The position numbers and the translations under genes are program-made. A model generated the notes under the pieces. The model had not been told where the DNA came from, made no database searches, and was given only the letters and a program-made list of their open reading frames with translations. DNA of 64,000 bases, from positions 18,112,930-18,176,929 of the forward strand of contig NC_081186.1 in the NCBI RefSeq assembly GCF_029867415.1, read 5' to 3'. This document shows positions 1 through 10,830 of the stretch, one piece after another. Origin of the DNA: Vicia villosa (Eukaryota > Streptophyta > Magnoliopsida > Fabales > Fabaceae). How positions within the stretch are numbered: position 1 is the first letter of the stretch; each line of letters begins with the position of its first letter.

Positions 1-634
1 TATAATCTTAGTAACCACTGTACAATCCTCTGAATAACTGATATAGGTCAGATGTCATGAGATCAAAGGTCTGACATAGGTATCACGGAACCATAGGAAC
101 AATAGTCACCAACAGAACTAAATAGTCACCAACGGTACCTGTCATGTATATCCCTCCCCACTCACAGGTGAATCTAGGTCAGGGTAGGTCAAAAGGTCTC
201 CAATGTTAACAATTCTCCTGAAACACCATCATTGTTGCAAATACATGCCAACAATGGTATCTCATTCGAATCTCAACTGGTCGTGGGTCTCATAATCGCA
301 ATCAACAGAACCTGACATTCTGTTGGCATCATGACTATCCACTCTATCCTAGGTATCCTAAGTGTCAACTCTGGCCTGGGTATTGGGCCTTTTACCTCAT
401 AGAACATCCCACCCAACCTGCAAACAGAAAAATATGTGGCCCCCACGGGGACCCATAATATAGTCCAGATGCATGCGGAAAGTAAACATGATATGCAAGC
501 AGGAAAATAAACATGATATGCAAACACATATATACAGGATGTAAGCATATAAACAAACAAAGAAACACCCAATAAACGAAACAAACAAAGGCTAGGATCG
601 ACTCACTAAGAATGGACCAGCACAGGTCTATCAC
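1..634 (-). other. 5' leader of element A (untranslated)
   Basis: This is the transcribed leader between the primer-binding site and the first gene of element A. The short open frames in it have no recognisable protein features and overlap one another in several frames. I see no ORF1 or gag similarity here. The length already exceeds 600 bp, which fits the long leaders of B (about 770 bp) and D (about 800 bp). Confidence 0.6.
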
Positions 635-653
635 ATCCCCAGCAGAGTCGCCA
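635..653 (-). other. Primer-binding site of element A
   Basis: The plus strand reads ATCCCCAGCAGAGTCGCCA, so the sense strand begins with TGGCGACTC, complementary to a tRNA 3' end with its CCA. It is identical to the site in element D (32511-32529). Ogre elements are known to prime from a tRNA-Arg; I could not check which tRNA matches. It is separated from the LTR by two bases (654-655). Confidence 0.85.
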
Positions 654-829
654 GCTGTCGCTATCGCGAAAAATGGGATCAGATTCGCCACTAATATATT
701 TATCCCATAAGGGAAAGGAATACCAGGAAAACTAACTCAAATAAGAACAAGGTCTTTCGTTCAGATAATAGGGCACGGGAGTCGGTTACGCAAGGGGAAG
801 GTGCTAGCACCCCTCACGCCCATCGTACT

Positions 830-845
830 CGATGGTATCCACCTA
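830..845 (-). other. U5 hairpin of element A (TACT loop)
   Basis: CCATCG, TACT and CGATGG form a perfect 6-bp stem with a 4-nt loop. It lies 174 bp from the inner end of the LTR, directly beside the box CACCCCT that also follows the equivalent hairpins in B, C and D. The stem sequence differs between families while the loop and neighbouring box persist. Confidence 0.6.
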
Positions 846-1333
846 TGTTTGTTTCTATCTAAAGGGTGTCTAATGTCTAAAACTAAATGTGAATGAATGC
901 AAAAGAAAGTACGGGAAAAGAAGGAATTATTTACAAGTGTGCTCGCTTAGGCCCCGCGACCCAATGCCTACATATCCCTTACCAGGAATCAGAGCTACCG
1001 TAGTTCGGCTCCATAGTTTCCATTTGTTTTGTGTTTTTTTAGTTGAACAGAGGTTAATGTCACAATCTACGATGCTCGACCTTTGGAGACTTATACGCCT
1101 AATTTTGGAAAGGACTTAACTTGTTCCTAGGTGCCTAACAAGGCAAAAGAAAAGCAAGGATTTGGTTTGTGTTTTTTATGTAACTACATGATGAACAAAA
1201 CCCAATACAAGGTTTCGCACCACTTCATCACTTTGTTTTAATTCGAGCCTTTATTAAGTGTTTTAAGTGTTTTTGGTTAGGTATTTTTTAAAGGGATTTT
1301 ATTTGCGATTTGAATCACATAAGAATGTATAAT

Positions 1334-1545
1334 GATCGAGAAACAGATCAGGGAATGAATCCCACTCATTTCTATCCCATTATGTAATGTTCGAGAAACA
1401 GATTAGGGAATGAATCCCACTCATTTCTCTCCCATTATGCAGTGATCGAGAAACAGATTAGGGAATGAATCTCACTCATTTCTCTCCCACTAAGTGATTG
1501 AGAAACAGATTAGGGAATAAATCCCACTCATTTCTCTACCACTTT
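1334..1545 (-). repeat. 55-bp tandem repeat in LTR A, hairpin-forming
   Basis: Four units start at about 1334, 1389, 1444 and 1496 (periods 55, 55, 52). Each holds GAGAAA and, 25 bases on, TTTCTC (TTTCTA in the first unit), enclosing an inner GGGA/TCCC stem around ATGAA. Each unit can therefore fold as a two-tier hairpin. It lies downstream of the TATA box, so it should be transcribed in R/U5. Confidence 0.75.
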
Positions 1546-3232
1546 TAATAAGGTGTGATTCGCATCTCTATTTATTAGTGTTTTAATGTTGAAAAGAAAA
1601 AGAATGAACAAGGGGAACTAACCTATTCTCTAATCTAAGTTATTCTAATTCCTATTTAAGGACTAACCTAACATCTAGAGGAAATTAACTAAGAAGAAAG
1701 TTGTTTAAGTTGACTAAAGTCAACTTTAATAACTAGGGGTATTTTAGACATTTCTCAAAATATGAAAATATTCACAAAAAGGAAGAATTAAAATCTAAAC
1801 AAAAAACGAAAAATATTCACAAGCAATTTTGTATTTTTTATCATTTCAAAGCTATTTCAAAAATTAAAACTAAAAATAACTATCTATTTTTTATTATATG
1901 AACCAATCGAAATTCAAAGAAATCATAAATTAAAATCTAATTAATACAATTATTCCTAAAAATTCTAATTAGTAAAAAAACTCTGAGGCCCAATCCAAAA
2001 CGTGGCCCAGGATCCTGCTTCTATTTCATCTTTTTTGTTCAGCATGTGATTAATGGTAACGTGACAAAAATATATCCCCCAAGCACTTATCAATTGGTCA
2101 AGTATCATTTTAATGAGAATAAGACAAAAAAACAAAGTGTAAGCCAATCAGATCTAAACACCTCACATATCTAATCATACGAGTAATGACAAAATAGTAA
2201 AAAAGGGGAAACATGAGCCAATCAAGGCTCGCCACGCACACGTCATGAACAAAATGAACAAACCCCTGCACAGACGCCGGAGATGCTCTCCGGTCGTCTT
2301 CTCCGGTGGATCTCCGCCGCGCACAAATTCAAATTCGCCCCGAAATCGACCGAACCAACATTGTTCAACTCGAATTTTCATGCTGAGTAAGAATATGCAA
2401 TCCATTTCTCCTAATACTTGCTCTATCATCATGACCGCGCGCATCTTACTAACCCTAACGTCATCAATCTTAAACAAAACTCTTATCTTATCTAATGATT
2501 ACGTTCATAATTAAACGTAGCATTCATCCACGAGATTCAAACAGTAAAGCACCAACGCATCTCATACAAACAGAAAGCGAGCTCAAGGATTGAAGATGAG
2601 TCTCATAATTGCAACACTAGATGCATGAACTATCACACGTGATCTAAGGTACTGAGGAAGTTTGAGAGTCTAACCTAAAAGAATTCTGGATTCACGTTTA
2701 TGCCGGGGACTCCACAAGCTGCAATCCAACGCCTTGAGTCTTGAAGATGATGATGAGTGTCAAATGATTCAAATGATTTCTGAGAAATAAACTCAGAAAC
2801 CTTTCAAGATCTTGAGCTTTGATCTTCCACTCGCAGTGATGTGATAGTAATAATACGCGTGATCTTGGAGCGATGATGGTGTAGTGACTGCAATGAAGAT
2901 GGAGACTTGAAGAGAGTGATGAATGTGAAAGATGGGAGTGGTTATGGAGATTCTGTAGTGGTGATAAAGATCAATGGAATGTGTTTGTTGCAAGGTGATT
3001 GTGGTGATGAGTTTGGTAGTGAAGATGAAGGTCGAGGGTGATGGAAGGCGGTGAAGGCTGGTGGAGAAGGTGGCGGTTTGAAAAACGGTTAGGTTTGTTG
3101 CAGGTTTGAGAAGTTTGTTATGGAGGTGAGAGAGAATGAAGATGAGGGAGAGAGAAAGAGTGTGGAGAGGATTGTATGTGAAACTGAAAAAATGAAGAAA
3201 GTGAACGTGAATTGATTTGTGAGGTGCTTTTG

Positions 3233-3241
3233 ATTTATATA
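3233..3241 (-). promoter_or_regulatory. TATA box of LTR A
   Basis: The sense strand reads CCTATATAAATC, a near-perfect plant TATA box. Transcription would start about 30 bases toward lower coordinates, near 3205. The start is not demonstrated. TATA boxes are found at comparable places in B, D and E. Confidence 0.6.
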
Positions 3242-4189
3242 GGGTGAGTGCCCATGGAAGGTTATGGTGTGTATGTTGTATTGTAGCTTTTCCTTATGCT
3301 TCATGAGCAAGGGTTATGCACATGAGGTAAGTTTTTGGTGAGCTGTTACAAATTCATACTCTGCATGGCTGGATTAAGCAAGCTGACTGATGTGTAAGTG
3401 TGTCCCTCGCGTGCGTGCCCTGGCCATATGGTTGTTTCATCGTAGTTCCATACGCGTGAGTTTGAGGCTTAATATCTTGACCTATGTATATCTAACCATT
3501 ACAAACCTTAGCTCATTTGGAAGAGGACATGGCAAAGAATAATTTGGCACCAAGATTGACTTTAATGGAAATTTGTAGACTTTTGAAATTGGCTTCAAAA
3601 TCAGCACGCCATGTGTTTGATAGAATGCATGCGTGTGACTTAGGATTCTGACTCAGCCTTATGCCATGAAATGTTTTGCGTGATCACCACTTTGTGGCTT
3701 TGTAATTTGTTCCACACTTATCCAAATGACCTGATTCTTTCTTCAATGGTTAGAAGAAATGGAGGAGAAGAGATGCATACTTAATTTGTACCTGATGGGT
3801 CTTTTTATTGTTCTATAGTAAGCTTCAAAGTTGGCACGCCACATGTTTGATGAAATGTGTCATGCGTGTCCAGCATTTTGCCCAGCAACATAGTTTGCAC
3901 CAATTGAATTCTTCCAACTTCCAATCTCTTTATCTTCTCAACCAAGCTTCCAATGAAAAAACTTTCAACTAGAAAGTTGTAGTGGGCTGTGATTTGAACA
4001 CTTTTGATGTTGAGCTTGTCTTAAAATTTTGCCATTTTCCACGTGTAATGATAGCATGAAGTGGGCTGACCAATCAACTTGAAAACCTTCAAAATATTTT
4101 CTAAGTCTAGAACTTTCCTCTTATGGAAACTTTCACATTTCAACTAACTTGCCATTTTTGGTAATTTTGACATTTTCTTGATTTTATTT

Positions 4190-4463
4190 TATTTTGTTGA
4201 CTTTTTTTGACCGATTTTCCACCAAAAGTCAATATTTGACAGTTGACCTTGATTTTGACCAAAAAAGTCAACTTTTCTGATTTTTCCAGTTCCAGATGAA
4301 TTTCCCGATTAATCAGTTTTCGATCTCATTCTCAATCAATCTTCAACTTATTAAACCCACTGAATATTTCTTCAAGCATTTGCATTCTTGTACTCAAAAA
4401 ATTCAATTCCTGATTAAATTCTGACCAAAAAGTCAACAGGGTTGACTTTGGTCAAAACCCTAA
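4190..4463. promoter_or_regulatory. W-box cluster and telo-box in U3 of LTR A
   Basis: Many TTGAC/GTCAA motifs occur here, for example GTTGACTTT, TTGACC, AAAAGTCAAC and GGTCAAAACC. They end in a telo-box AAACCCTAA at 4455-4463. TTGAC is the core bound by WRKY factors. The block is about 1 kb upstream of the TATA box, a position shared with D and E. A regulatory role is inferred. Confidence 0.4.
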
Positions 4464-4762
4464 TTTGGAAAGCCTGATGAACTTGAGATTTGTAACTTTT
4501 AACCAGAGCTTTGACTTGGAGAGCATGCAACCCTGATTTTAGAAGGACTCCCATGGAAATGATCCTTTTCTATAAGACCTCAAATCTGATTCTTCTTAAC
4601 CAATAATTTCCTCAACCTCAGCCCCTTTTTATCAATTTTCTTGAACAGTAACAATGACATGCATGAAAGTGTTATGTGAATGACCTACTTGAGGTATGCA
4701 TATGCATGTGATATGAGAGCCAATTGGGGAATAAATAAGTGGGTAAATTTTGGGGTGCAACA

Positions 4763-4767
4763 ACTGT
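4763..4767. repeat. Target-site duplication of element A (right copy)
   Basis: ACTGT directly follows the end of LTR A. In the homologous LTR of D the corresponding uninterrupted site contains the complement, ACAGT, at about 16064-16068. The left copy is outside the window. Confidence 0.7.
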
Positions 4768-4923
4768 CAAATATGAACTGTATATATATTGTTTAGGACT
4801 ACGTTTGAGTGTAAACCTTAGGACAGTTAAACTATATATATATATTATAGGACTATGGCCTAGGATTGATAATATCTTCCAGGTGAAGGCTCTTTCCTAA
4901 TTAGAGATCTTTAGTTCAAACCT

Positions 4924-5021
4924 CAAGATGAATTATTCTCGGTGAAACATCTTGAAAAAAAACCTTAGAACCCAAATAGGATGCATCCACCCAAGAGGAA
5001 TTATTCCCGGTGAAACCTCTT
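4924..5021 (+). other. Two conserved-loop hairpins in LTR C
   Basis: CAAGATG/CATCTTG (4924-4930 and 4948-4954) and AAGAGG/CCTCTT (4993-4998 and 5016-5021) each enclose a 17-base loop, AATTATTCTCGGTGAAA or AATTATTCCCGGTGAAA. The stems differ completely and the loops are almost identical. The same pair occurs in both LTRs of D. Confidence 0.65.
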
Positions 5022-6637
5022 ACCCATTTGCTTAGAGCCAAAATAAGTTCAAAACCACATAGCTTTCTCTTGTGCTATAACAATGACCCTCGATTAGCCT
5101 CCTCTTGGGCTTTGTACAAGGACCCAGAGGCTTCTTAAAAGCATTCCCAGCTTCCTCTTGAGCTTGTATACAAGGACCCATCAGGTTTCTTATAAACTTA
5201 GGAACATGTCTATAGTTACCTTTTAGCCTATCCTGGTGAGCTTCTTCTACTCTTCAAACCAGACTTTAAACAAGCTAAGAATGTCTCAATCTCATATTGA
5301 GTTCACCTTTTGGAATGAGAGACATGGACAGTCTCTGTCACCCTTATCTCCATTAATTCTCCTTAACAGAGTCTAGGTTCCATATCTGTCTATCTTCACT
5401 CAGTGTCAGCCTTAATCTTGGGTTTTAAATAAGAAGTCTCAACTAGATAATTCTTCTGCCATCATTCATACCATCCGTGGAAAGGGTCAGTCTCCAACAT
5501 TCTTTCATTTTAATAAAAATCCCTGGAAAGGGTCGGGCTCCAACATTCTTTCATTTTAATAAAATTCCCTGGAAAGGGTCAGCCTCCATTCATTCCTTCA
5601 TTTTAATATAATTCCCTGGAAACGGTTAGCCTCCAACATTCTTTCATTTTAATAAAATTCCCTGGAAAGGGTTAGCTTACAAAAATTCAATTCTTAAAAA
5701 GATAATCTCACCAGTATCAGTCAGTAAAAGATAAATTCCCCGATAGAGTCTACTTTAAGTCAACCACTCAGACAGGTCACCAGTAGAGTCAATCTTCAAA
5801 CTTAGGTCTTTCATTCATCATTTCCTGTTTAATAAAAGCACAATCCTCAACAGAGTCAAAATCCCCTCTGAGTCAAAGATCCCACACTGTTGGATCCTTC
5901 CTTTTTTTGAAGAGTCAGCCTCAACCTTGGGCTTTGTACAAGGCACATACTCCTTTAAAATGTCAAAACCCTCTTCATAGGAATTCCCCTATCCAGAGTC
6001 CGCCACAACCTTGGGCTTTGTACAAGGCAGAAAATAGTGTCCCCCCTAGAGATTCAGCCACAACCTTTGGCTTCATACAAGGCAGCAAATAAATAATATA
6101 CCCCCCCAATAAAGAGTCAGCCACAATTCCGGGCTTTGTACAGAACACCAAATAAGACCCATCAAATAAACACTTTCTAACTAGAGTCAGCCTCAATTCT
6201 GGGCTTTGTACAGAACACAAATTTCTTCAGTTAATTCCCAGTAAAGTCATTTTCTAGAGTCAATAAAATCAATCAAAAGCCTCAAGCTTGGGCCTCATAC
6301 AAGCCAGCTAATAATCAAATCTTTCAAACAATAGATAGATATAGCTTATCTCTATAGAGAGATATTTCTCCTATCTCACCACATTCAAACAAACAAACAT
6401 TTCAATTTCAATTTCAAACATTCTCCCATTTAGGACTTTGAAAGGCATGCTCTGAGGCAAACAAACCCAGACTTGTACACTTTCCCTAATTTGGATGAGA
6501 ATCCTTCTTTCATTCAAGAGACACGCGACTGGCATACTTGGAAACAAACAAGTAAGGTCCCTCTCTTAATGAAATGAATTCAGCTTTTCTGTCACTCTTT
6601 TAAAATGTTTGTGGTGGAATAGTAGAAATACCTCTCT

Positions 6638-6642
6638 GTAGA
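6638..6642. repeat. Target-site duplication of element B (left copy)
   Basis: GTAGA precedes the TG end of LTR B and is repeated exactly at 49977-49981 after the CA end of the other LTR. LTR C sequence is colinear across the two flanks. This proves that 6643-49976 is one insertion. Confidence 0.95.
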
Positions 6643-6840
6643 TGTAGCGGGGAAAATCTGATATCGAAGCCATAGGATTGACTCGAATCAATGTTCCATT
6701 TGAAATCGCCACCGCACTTTATTTTTTCAAAGGAAAAGGGAAAAGAACGTAAAACCCAAAGTTTTCTTTTTAAAACAAGAAAGAGAACTCAGGTTCGGGT
6801 GTTGATTATATGAGGGGAAGGTTTAAAGCACCCCTCATAT

Positions 6841-6856
6841 CTGTGGTACTCCACAG
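6841..6856 (-). other. U5 hairpin of element B (TACT loop)
   Basis: CTGTGG, TACT and CCACAG form a perfect 6-bp stem beside CACCCCTCATAT. It sits 198 bp from the LTR end. The other LTR copy (46874-46889) has T instead of C at the first stem base. It is homologous in position to the hairpins in A, C, D and E. Confidence 0.65.
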
Positions 6857-8684
6857 GAACCTTTTTGAAAATTTGTGTCGTGTGTGCTAAAAAACGGTTT
6901 GTTTTATTTTTAAAATAAGCTCGGCAAAGCGTTAAGCTTTGTGCCTACATACCTCCTCGGTGCAATGGAGAAGTCAGAGCTAATGTAGTTCCGCTTAAAG
7001 GGAAAACATTTTTAAAACGAATAAACACTTTATCGTCGTTGGAGAGAAATACTCAGCCATTGATCTTGAGCATGAGAACAAACGAGTTCTCTGCATCGCT
7101 AATGAAAGAAGGGCTCCAACTCGGATAAAATCGACGAGTATGCCACTAGCTCTCTCACGCGGAAAATATCTCATTATATCAATCAATTTCAAAATCGTGG
7201 GGTATAATCACTCGTTTCGACAATTAACAGTGTCTAAACTTTTGAAGAAAAGCCACTAAGGGCAAAAGATGTTTTAAAAGAAAAGGTTTTGAAAATATTG
7301 CAAACATAAGAAGGTTTTTGAAAAAGGGAGAAGATTTTGAAAATTTAAGAATGGGAGGAGATGAAGAGGCTATCCTATTGCGTAAAATAAAAGCTAAGGA
7401 AAGAAACGGTCTAACCGAAGAAAGAAGCCAACACTTGACATTATGAGTCAAGGTAGATTTCCCATCCTTTGGACTTATCAATACCAACACATATTACCAC
7501 TTGGGGATCCAGATGAACTTATTATCTTAGCACCACTTTGCATTAAGCACATTAAAAGTTCTGACGAAAATCGGGCAAAGTAACGGCTGTTTTCGGGTAA
7601 AATCCTTATATCAATGCCTTGGAATTAACCATCAAGGGTTTTCAAGGAAATACCTGCATACATAAACAGACAACAATCCAATGCCAGACAGACAGAATAA
7701 CAACAGAGTAACAACAGAATAAGGGTCCAGAGGTGCTAGGTCCATAAGTCCAAATCTCCATAATGCTCGGGATAGTAACCAATAGTCCAAAAGAGAGCCT
7801 TAGGTGTTTTTTAGATTTTTGTTGTTTATTAGTGTTTTAGCATAAAAGTAAAGTATGGTCCAAGTGGACAAAAGAAAAATAGCGGAAGCATAAACATAGC
7901 GTCCAAATGGACAAAGAGAAAATAGCGGAATGTAAATATGATGAAATGATAAAATAAAGCGATAAAGCGAGAAATATAAAGAGCAATATAATAAAGTGCG
8001 GAAATTAAAGTCAATTGTTAGATGTTAAAGATAACCATCTTGAAACTTGTCAAGTATGTTATCAAAGTTAGTAATGAAGATCGATGGTGAGTGAAGGATG
8101 TACTCGGATTTAAATTCAATAGAAATTTATCAGAAGCTTGATAAAATCATAGCGACTACACGATAAACCTCCATAAATCTTAAATCAACCGCATACAATT
8201 CTCTTCCATATTTGATCTTTTTGATTCGGGACACGAAATATTGCGCTATGTTAAGCAGATCGCCAAGTGATTTATGTAGAAATCACCCTACAACGAGGCC
8301 GGTCAAAACTTTATGTGCTAATGCATGCGAGAAGAACGATATGTAGATCGTTTTCCAAAAGCAATACCGCATGAAAAGAAAAATGGTGAGTGATCTAGTC
8401 TTTACCAAGAATCCATAAGAATTCTCAAGGTATTAAGACTTTCATCGATCAAAATAAAAAGAAGTAAAAGATGGAACCACATTAAAAGCTCCTTTCATCC
8501 ATAATTTCAATCACATAATTTTGCGGATTTGGATTCTCATCCTATCGACGCCCTAAGTCCATTGAAATTAGAGAGAAATTAGGCCTCTAACTTGTGATTC
8601 AAAGAAAATATCAAAAGAAAGGAGTAGAAGATGAGTTAGAACCAAAAACAAGTCAAAAACCACAAAAATCAGCATTCTGCCCAG

Positions 8685-8794
8685 TGTAAATCGATTTGCA
8701 TCGAGTGTAAATCGATTTGCATAACTCTGTTTTCAAAATCTGTGTAGTTTTCAGTTGTGTAAATCGATTTGCACCAGATGTAAATCGATTTGCA
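8685..8794. repeat. Palindrome cluster 1 in LTR B (two phased pairs)
   Basis: Four copies of TGTAAATCGATTTGCA start at 8685, 8706, 8758 and 8779. Each pair is offset by 21 bp and the two pairs by 73 bp. Each copy is nearly its own reverse complement, and the two members of a pair can also form one 16-bp stem with a 5-base loop. The block lies downstream of the TATA box and so should be transcribed. Confidence 0.8.
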
Positions 8795-9249
8795 CAACAC
8801 AGTTTTCAAAAATACAGCAAATAAAGAGAAGAAAACTTGTTTAAACATAAAACCAAACACCTTGTGATCTTGGATCAATTTGTGCACGAAAATGTATCAA
8901 GTAAGCAAGCAAATCTCATCAATATAGCACCAAAGGTGCATCAAGCATAAACAACAATGGATCACATCTTGAATTATGGAATGGATCTAGAATTTTACCA
9001 AATCTTTCACAAACTTTGAATCTTCTTCAAGAACACACAACCACAAGCCTTGATCTCTCACAATTGATGAAGAAAAAGTAGTGTTTATGTTGAGGTTTAG
9101 CTCTAAATTAGTGAGGTTCAAGATGTGACTCACTAATTTGTGTGGAAGAAAAAGAGCTTTGAGTGAGGGGGTTTGGAAGAGGTGAGGAGAGAATTTGCAA
9201 TAAGTTTCTTGGCTATCAAAGCTTGAAAAATGAAGAGGGGAGTGCCTCA

Positions 9250-9256
9250 ATTTATA
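9250..9256 (-). promoter_or_regulatory. TATA box of LTR B (3' copy)
   Basis: The sense strand reads GCTATAAATTGAGGC, followed by a CT-rich stretch typical of a plant transcript start. The expected start is near 9220. The same site in the other LTR is at 49282-49288, which would be the copy driving the element. Confidence 0.65.
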
Positions 9257-9496
9257 GCAATTAGGCTTGGGAAATTTTGTGGCTTGGAGTTAGGATTGGA
9301 AAATAGAATTAGGCTTGGGAAAAGGATTTGGAGCCAAAAATGAAATCCAATGGTCTTGATGCAATCACATGAGGGTTTATGATTAAATGATGTAGAGAAT
9401 CAAATGTAAGAACTAAGTCATGCTTCCCATGCTTGCACATGATGTCAACACTTCAAAAAGCTGAAATTTGCCTTCATTTTTCCAAATCCGCACTGG

Positions 9497-9679
9497 TGCA
9501 ATCGATTTGCATCTTATGCAAATCTATTTACATTGCTGAAAAAGGCAAAATTTGGGGCAAAAACAGTTATGCAAATCGATTGCTGTCTTATGCAAATCGA
9601 TTTGCACTGATGGCAGAAGCAAATCTGGTGCAGAATCAGTTGTGTAAATCGATTTACACTTTATGCAAATCGATTTGCA
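9497..9679. repeat. Palindrome cluster 2 in LTR B (three phased pairs)
   Basis: Copies start at about 9497, 9517, 9570, 9591, 9643 and 9664. They are variants of TGCAAATCGATTTGCA, including perfect palindromes at 9643-9658 (TGTAAATCGATTTACA) and 9664-9679. The within-pair offset is 20-21 bp and the pair-to-pair spacing is 73 bp, the same as in cluster 1. This block is upstream of the TATA box, in U3. Confidence 0.8.
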
Positions 9680-10343
9680 TAGTGAAAATGTTGAAAAATG
9701 CTCCTTTTGATGGATGTTTTGACTTGATACCTACAAAACACAAACACACAAAAGCACAAGGCAATATTTTTGGTATTTTGGTTAGTAGAACAATATATAC
9801 AAGACTAAAACATGGGTGCTCGATGATTCCCTTGCAGATGGATTGACCACAACATCACTGGTAGAACTCTAAGTTAAAATTTCTTGATTGATGATTGTTA
9901 TGCAAATGATGTGTGATCTTAGGGTCAAAAATTGGGGTTTGACAGATGCCCCTATTTAAGTTTCTTCGATTCGGAGATACGATGATTGGAAATCTTCGTT
10001 TTGACGAAATCGAAGAGACTTAAATATATAAAACATAATTTTTGAACCTAAGATGCTATGCAATGTTTAATGAATGTATATGATGAGAATAAAACGCGAC
10101 AACACCGGGGAGCAAAAGGAACTCCACTAGGGAAAACAAATGTCTTGCTGGCACAACTCCACTGGGGAAGGCCAGGCTTTGTTGGAGAGACAAAACTTTG
10201 GTGGGAAAAGAAACTTCTCTGGGGAAAACATTTCGCACCAGAGAGGTTAAAGCATCACCTTTCGCTGGAGATGAGAAAAGGTGCATCCTCTTTCACTGGG
10301 GATGAGAAAATATGCATCCTGAATCAGAATGACACTCTTCCGT

Positions 10344-10830
10344 TAACGGAAAACATACCATCGTACCACTGATGATATGAAGAGATGTACCGTCGTACCA
10401 CTGACGATAACACATACCAACGTTCCACTGAAGGCATGAAGAGATATACCACCGTACCACTGATGATATAAAAGAGATAATTCATCGACGTACCACTGAT
10501 GATGAAAGAGATGTACCGCCGTACCACTGACGATAACACATACCAACGTTCCACTGAAGGCATGAAGAGATATACCACCGTACCACTGATGATATAAAAG
10601 ATATAATTCATCGACGTACCACTGACGATGAAAGAGATGTACCGCCGTACCACTGACGATAACACATACCAACGTTCCACTGAAGGCATGAAGAGATATA
10701 CCACCGTACCACTAAGGATATAAAAGAGATAATTCATCGACGTACCACTGACGATGAAAGAGATGTACCGCCGTACCACTGACGATAACACATACCGACG
10801 TTTCACTGAAGGTATGAAGAGATGCCCCTT
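10344..10830 (-). repeat. 126-bp tandem repeat in 3' UTR of B
   Basis: The anchor CACATACC occurs at 10411, 10537, 10663 and 10789, an exact 126-bp period over nearly four copies. Each unit divides into four sub-units of about 31 bp, most holding GTACCACT. In the sense strand many sub-units form a short stem around AGTGGTAC: CGTC/GACG, CATC/GATG, and CGTC/GGCG or CATC/GGTG using U-G wobble. Its translation into repetitive peptides is an artefact. Ogre 3' UTR repeats are reported to seed satellites in legumes. Confidence 0.85.

Larger units (their letters stand above)
1..4762 (-). mobile_element. Element A: Ogre-like LTR retrotransposon, 5' end only
   Basis: Only the 5' LTR (656-4762), primer-binding site (635-653) and part of the leader (1-634) are in the window; the coding part lies to the left. 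The element reads on the minus strand, because the primer-binding site lies on the low-coordinate side of the LTR. The LTR has TG...CA ends. The five bases after it (ACTGT, 4763-4767) belong to the interrupted LTR C: the homologous uninterrupted site in element D near 16069 reads the complement of the joined flank. The second TSD copy must lie left of the window. A is therefore inserted in LTR C. Confidence 0.85.
656..4762 (-). repeat. 5' LTR of element A (4107 bp)
   Basis: The LTR runs from TGTCGCTATCG on the plus strand to GGGGTGCAACA, giving TG...CA termini on either strand. In the sense direction, U3 is about 4762-3205 with a WTTGAC-rich block at 4190-4463. A TATA box follows at 3233-3241, then a long R/U5 with a 55-bp tandem repeat and a terminal hairpin at 830-845. 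No other gene is present in this 4-kb stretch; the small open frames in it look like chance frames. Confidence 0.85.
4763..6642 (+). repeat. LTR C fragment 1 (3' LTR or solo LTR)
   Basis: This is the reverse complement, with divergence, of the D LTR segment of about 14100-16070, so C is a relative of D in the opposite orientation. It was cut on the left by element A and on the right by element B. It continues at 49977. It carries the same hairpin arrays as D: stems around GGCTTTGTA, and stems around AATTATTCCCGGTGAAA at 4924-4954 and 4993-5021. It also has GGAAAGGG-type repeats at 5480-5690. No gene is present; the short frames in it are repeats read as protein. Confidence 0.85.
6643..9944 (-). 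repeat. 3' LTR of element B (3302 bp)
   Basis: TGTAGCGGGG...GTTTGACA matches 46676-49976 with about 22 substitutions and one 1-base indel seen by eye. In the sense direction U3 is about 9944-9222, a TATA box lies at 9250-9256, and R/U5 extends to 6643. It contains clusters of AAATCGATTT palindromes on both sides of the TATA box. There is no real gene; short frames such as 9433-9846 only translate the palindromes into repeated peptides. Confidence 0.95.

Noticed and set aside
889..1119. Small plus-strand open frame in LTR A
   Set aside because: Non-coding LTR sequence antisense to the element; no similarity or conserved start.
9433..9846. Open frame of 137 codons with repeated LCKSI-type peptides
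   Set aside because: The peptide repeats are translations of the AAATCGATTT palindromes in LTR B; it occurs in both LTRs only because they are copies, and there is no protein family signal.
10344..10830. CRISPR-like direct repeats with spacers
   Set aside because: Spacers are as repetitive as the repeats and the host is a plant; it is a transposon tandem repeat.
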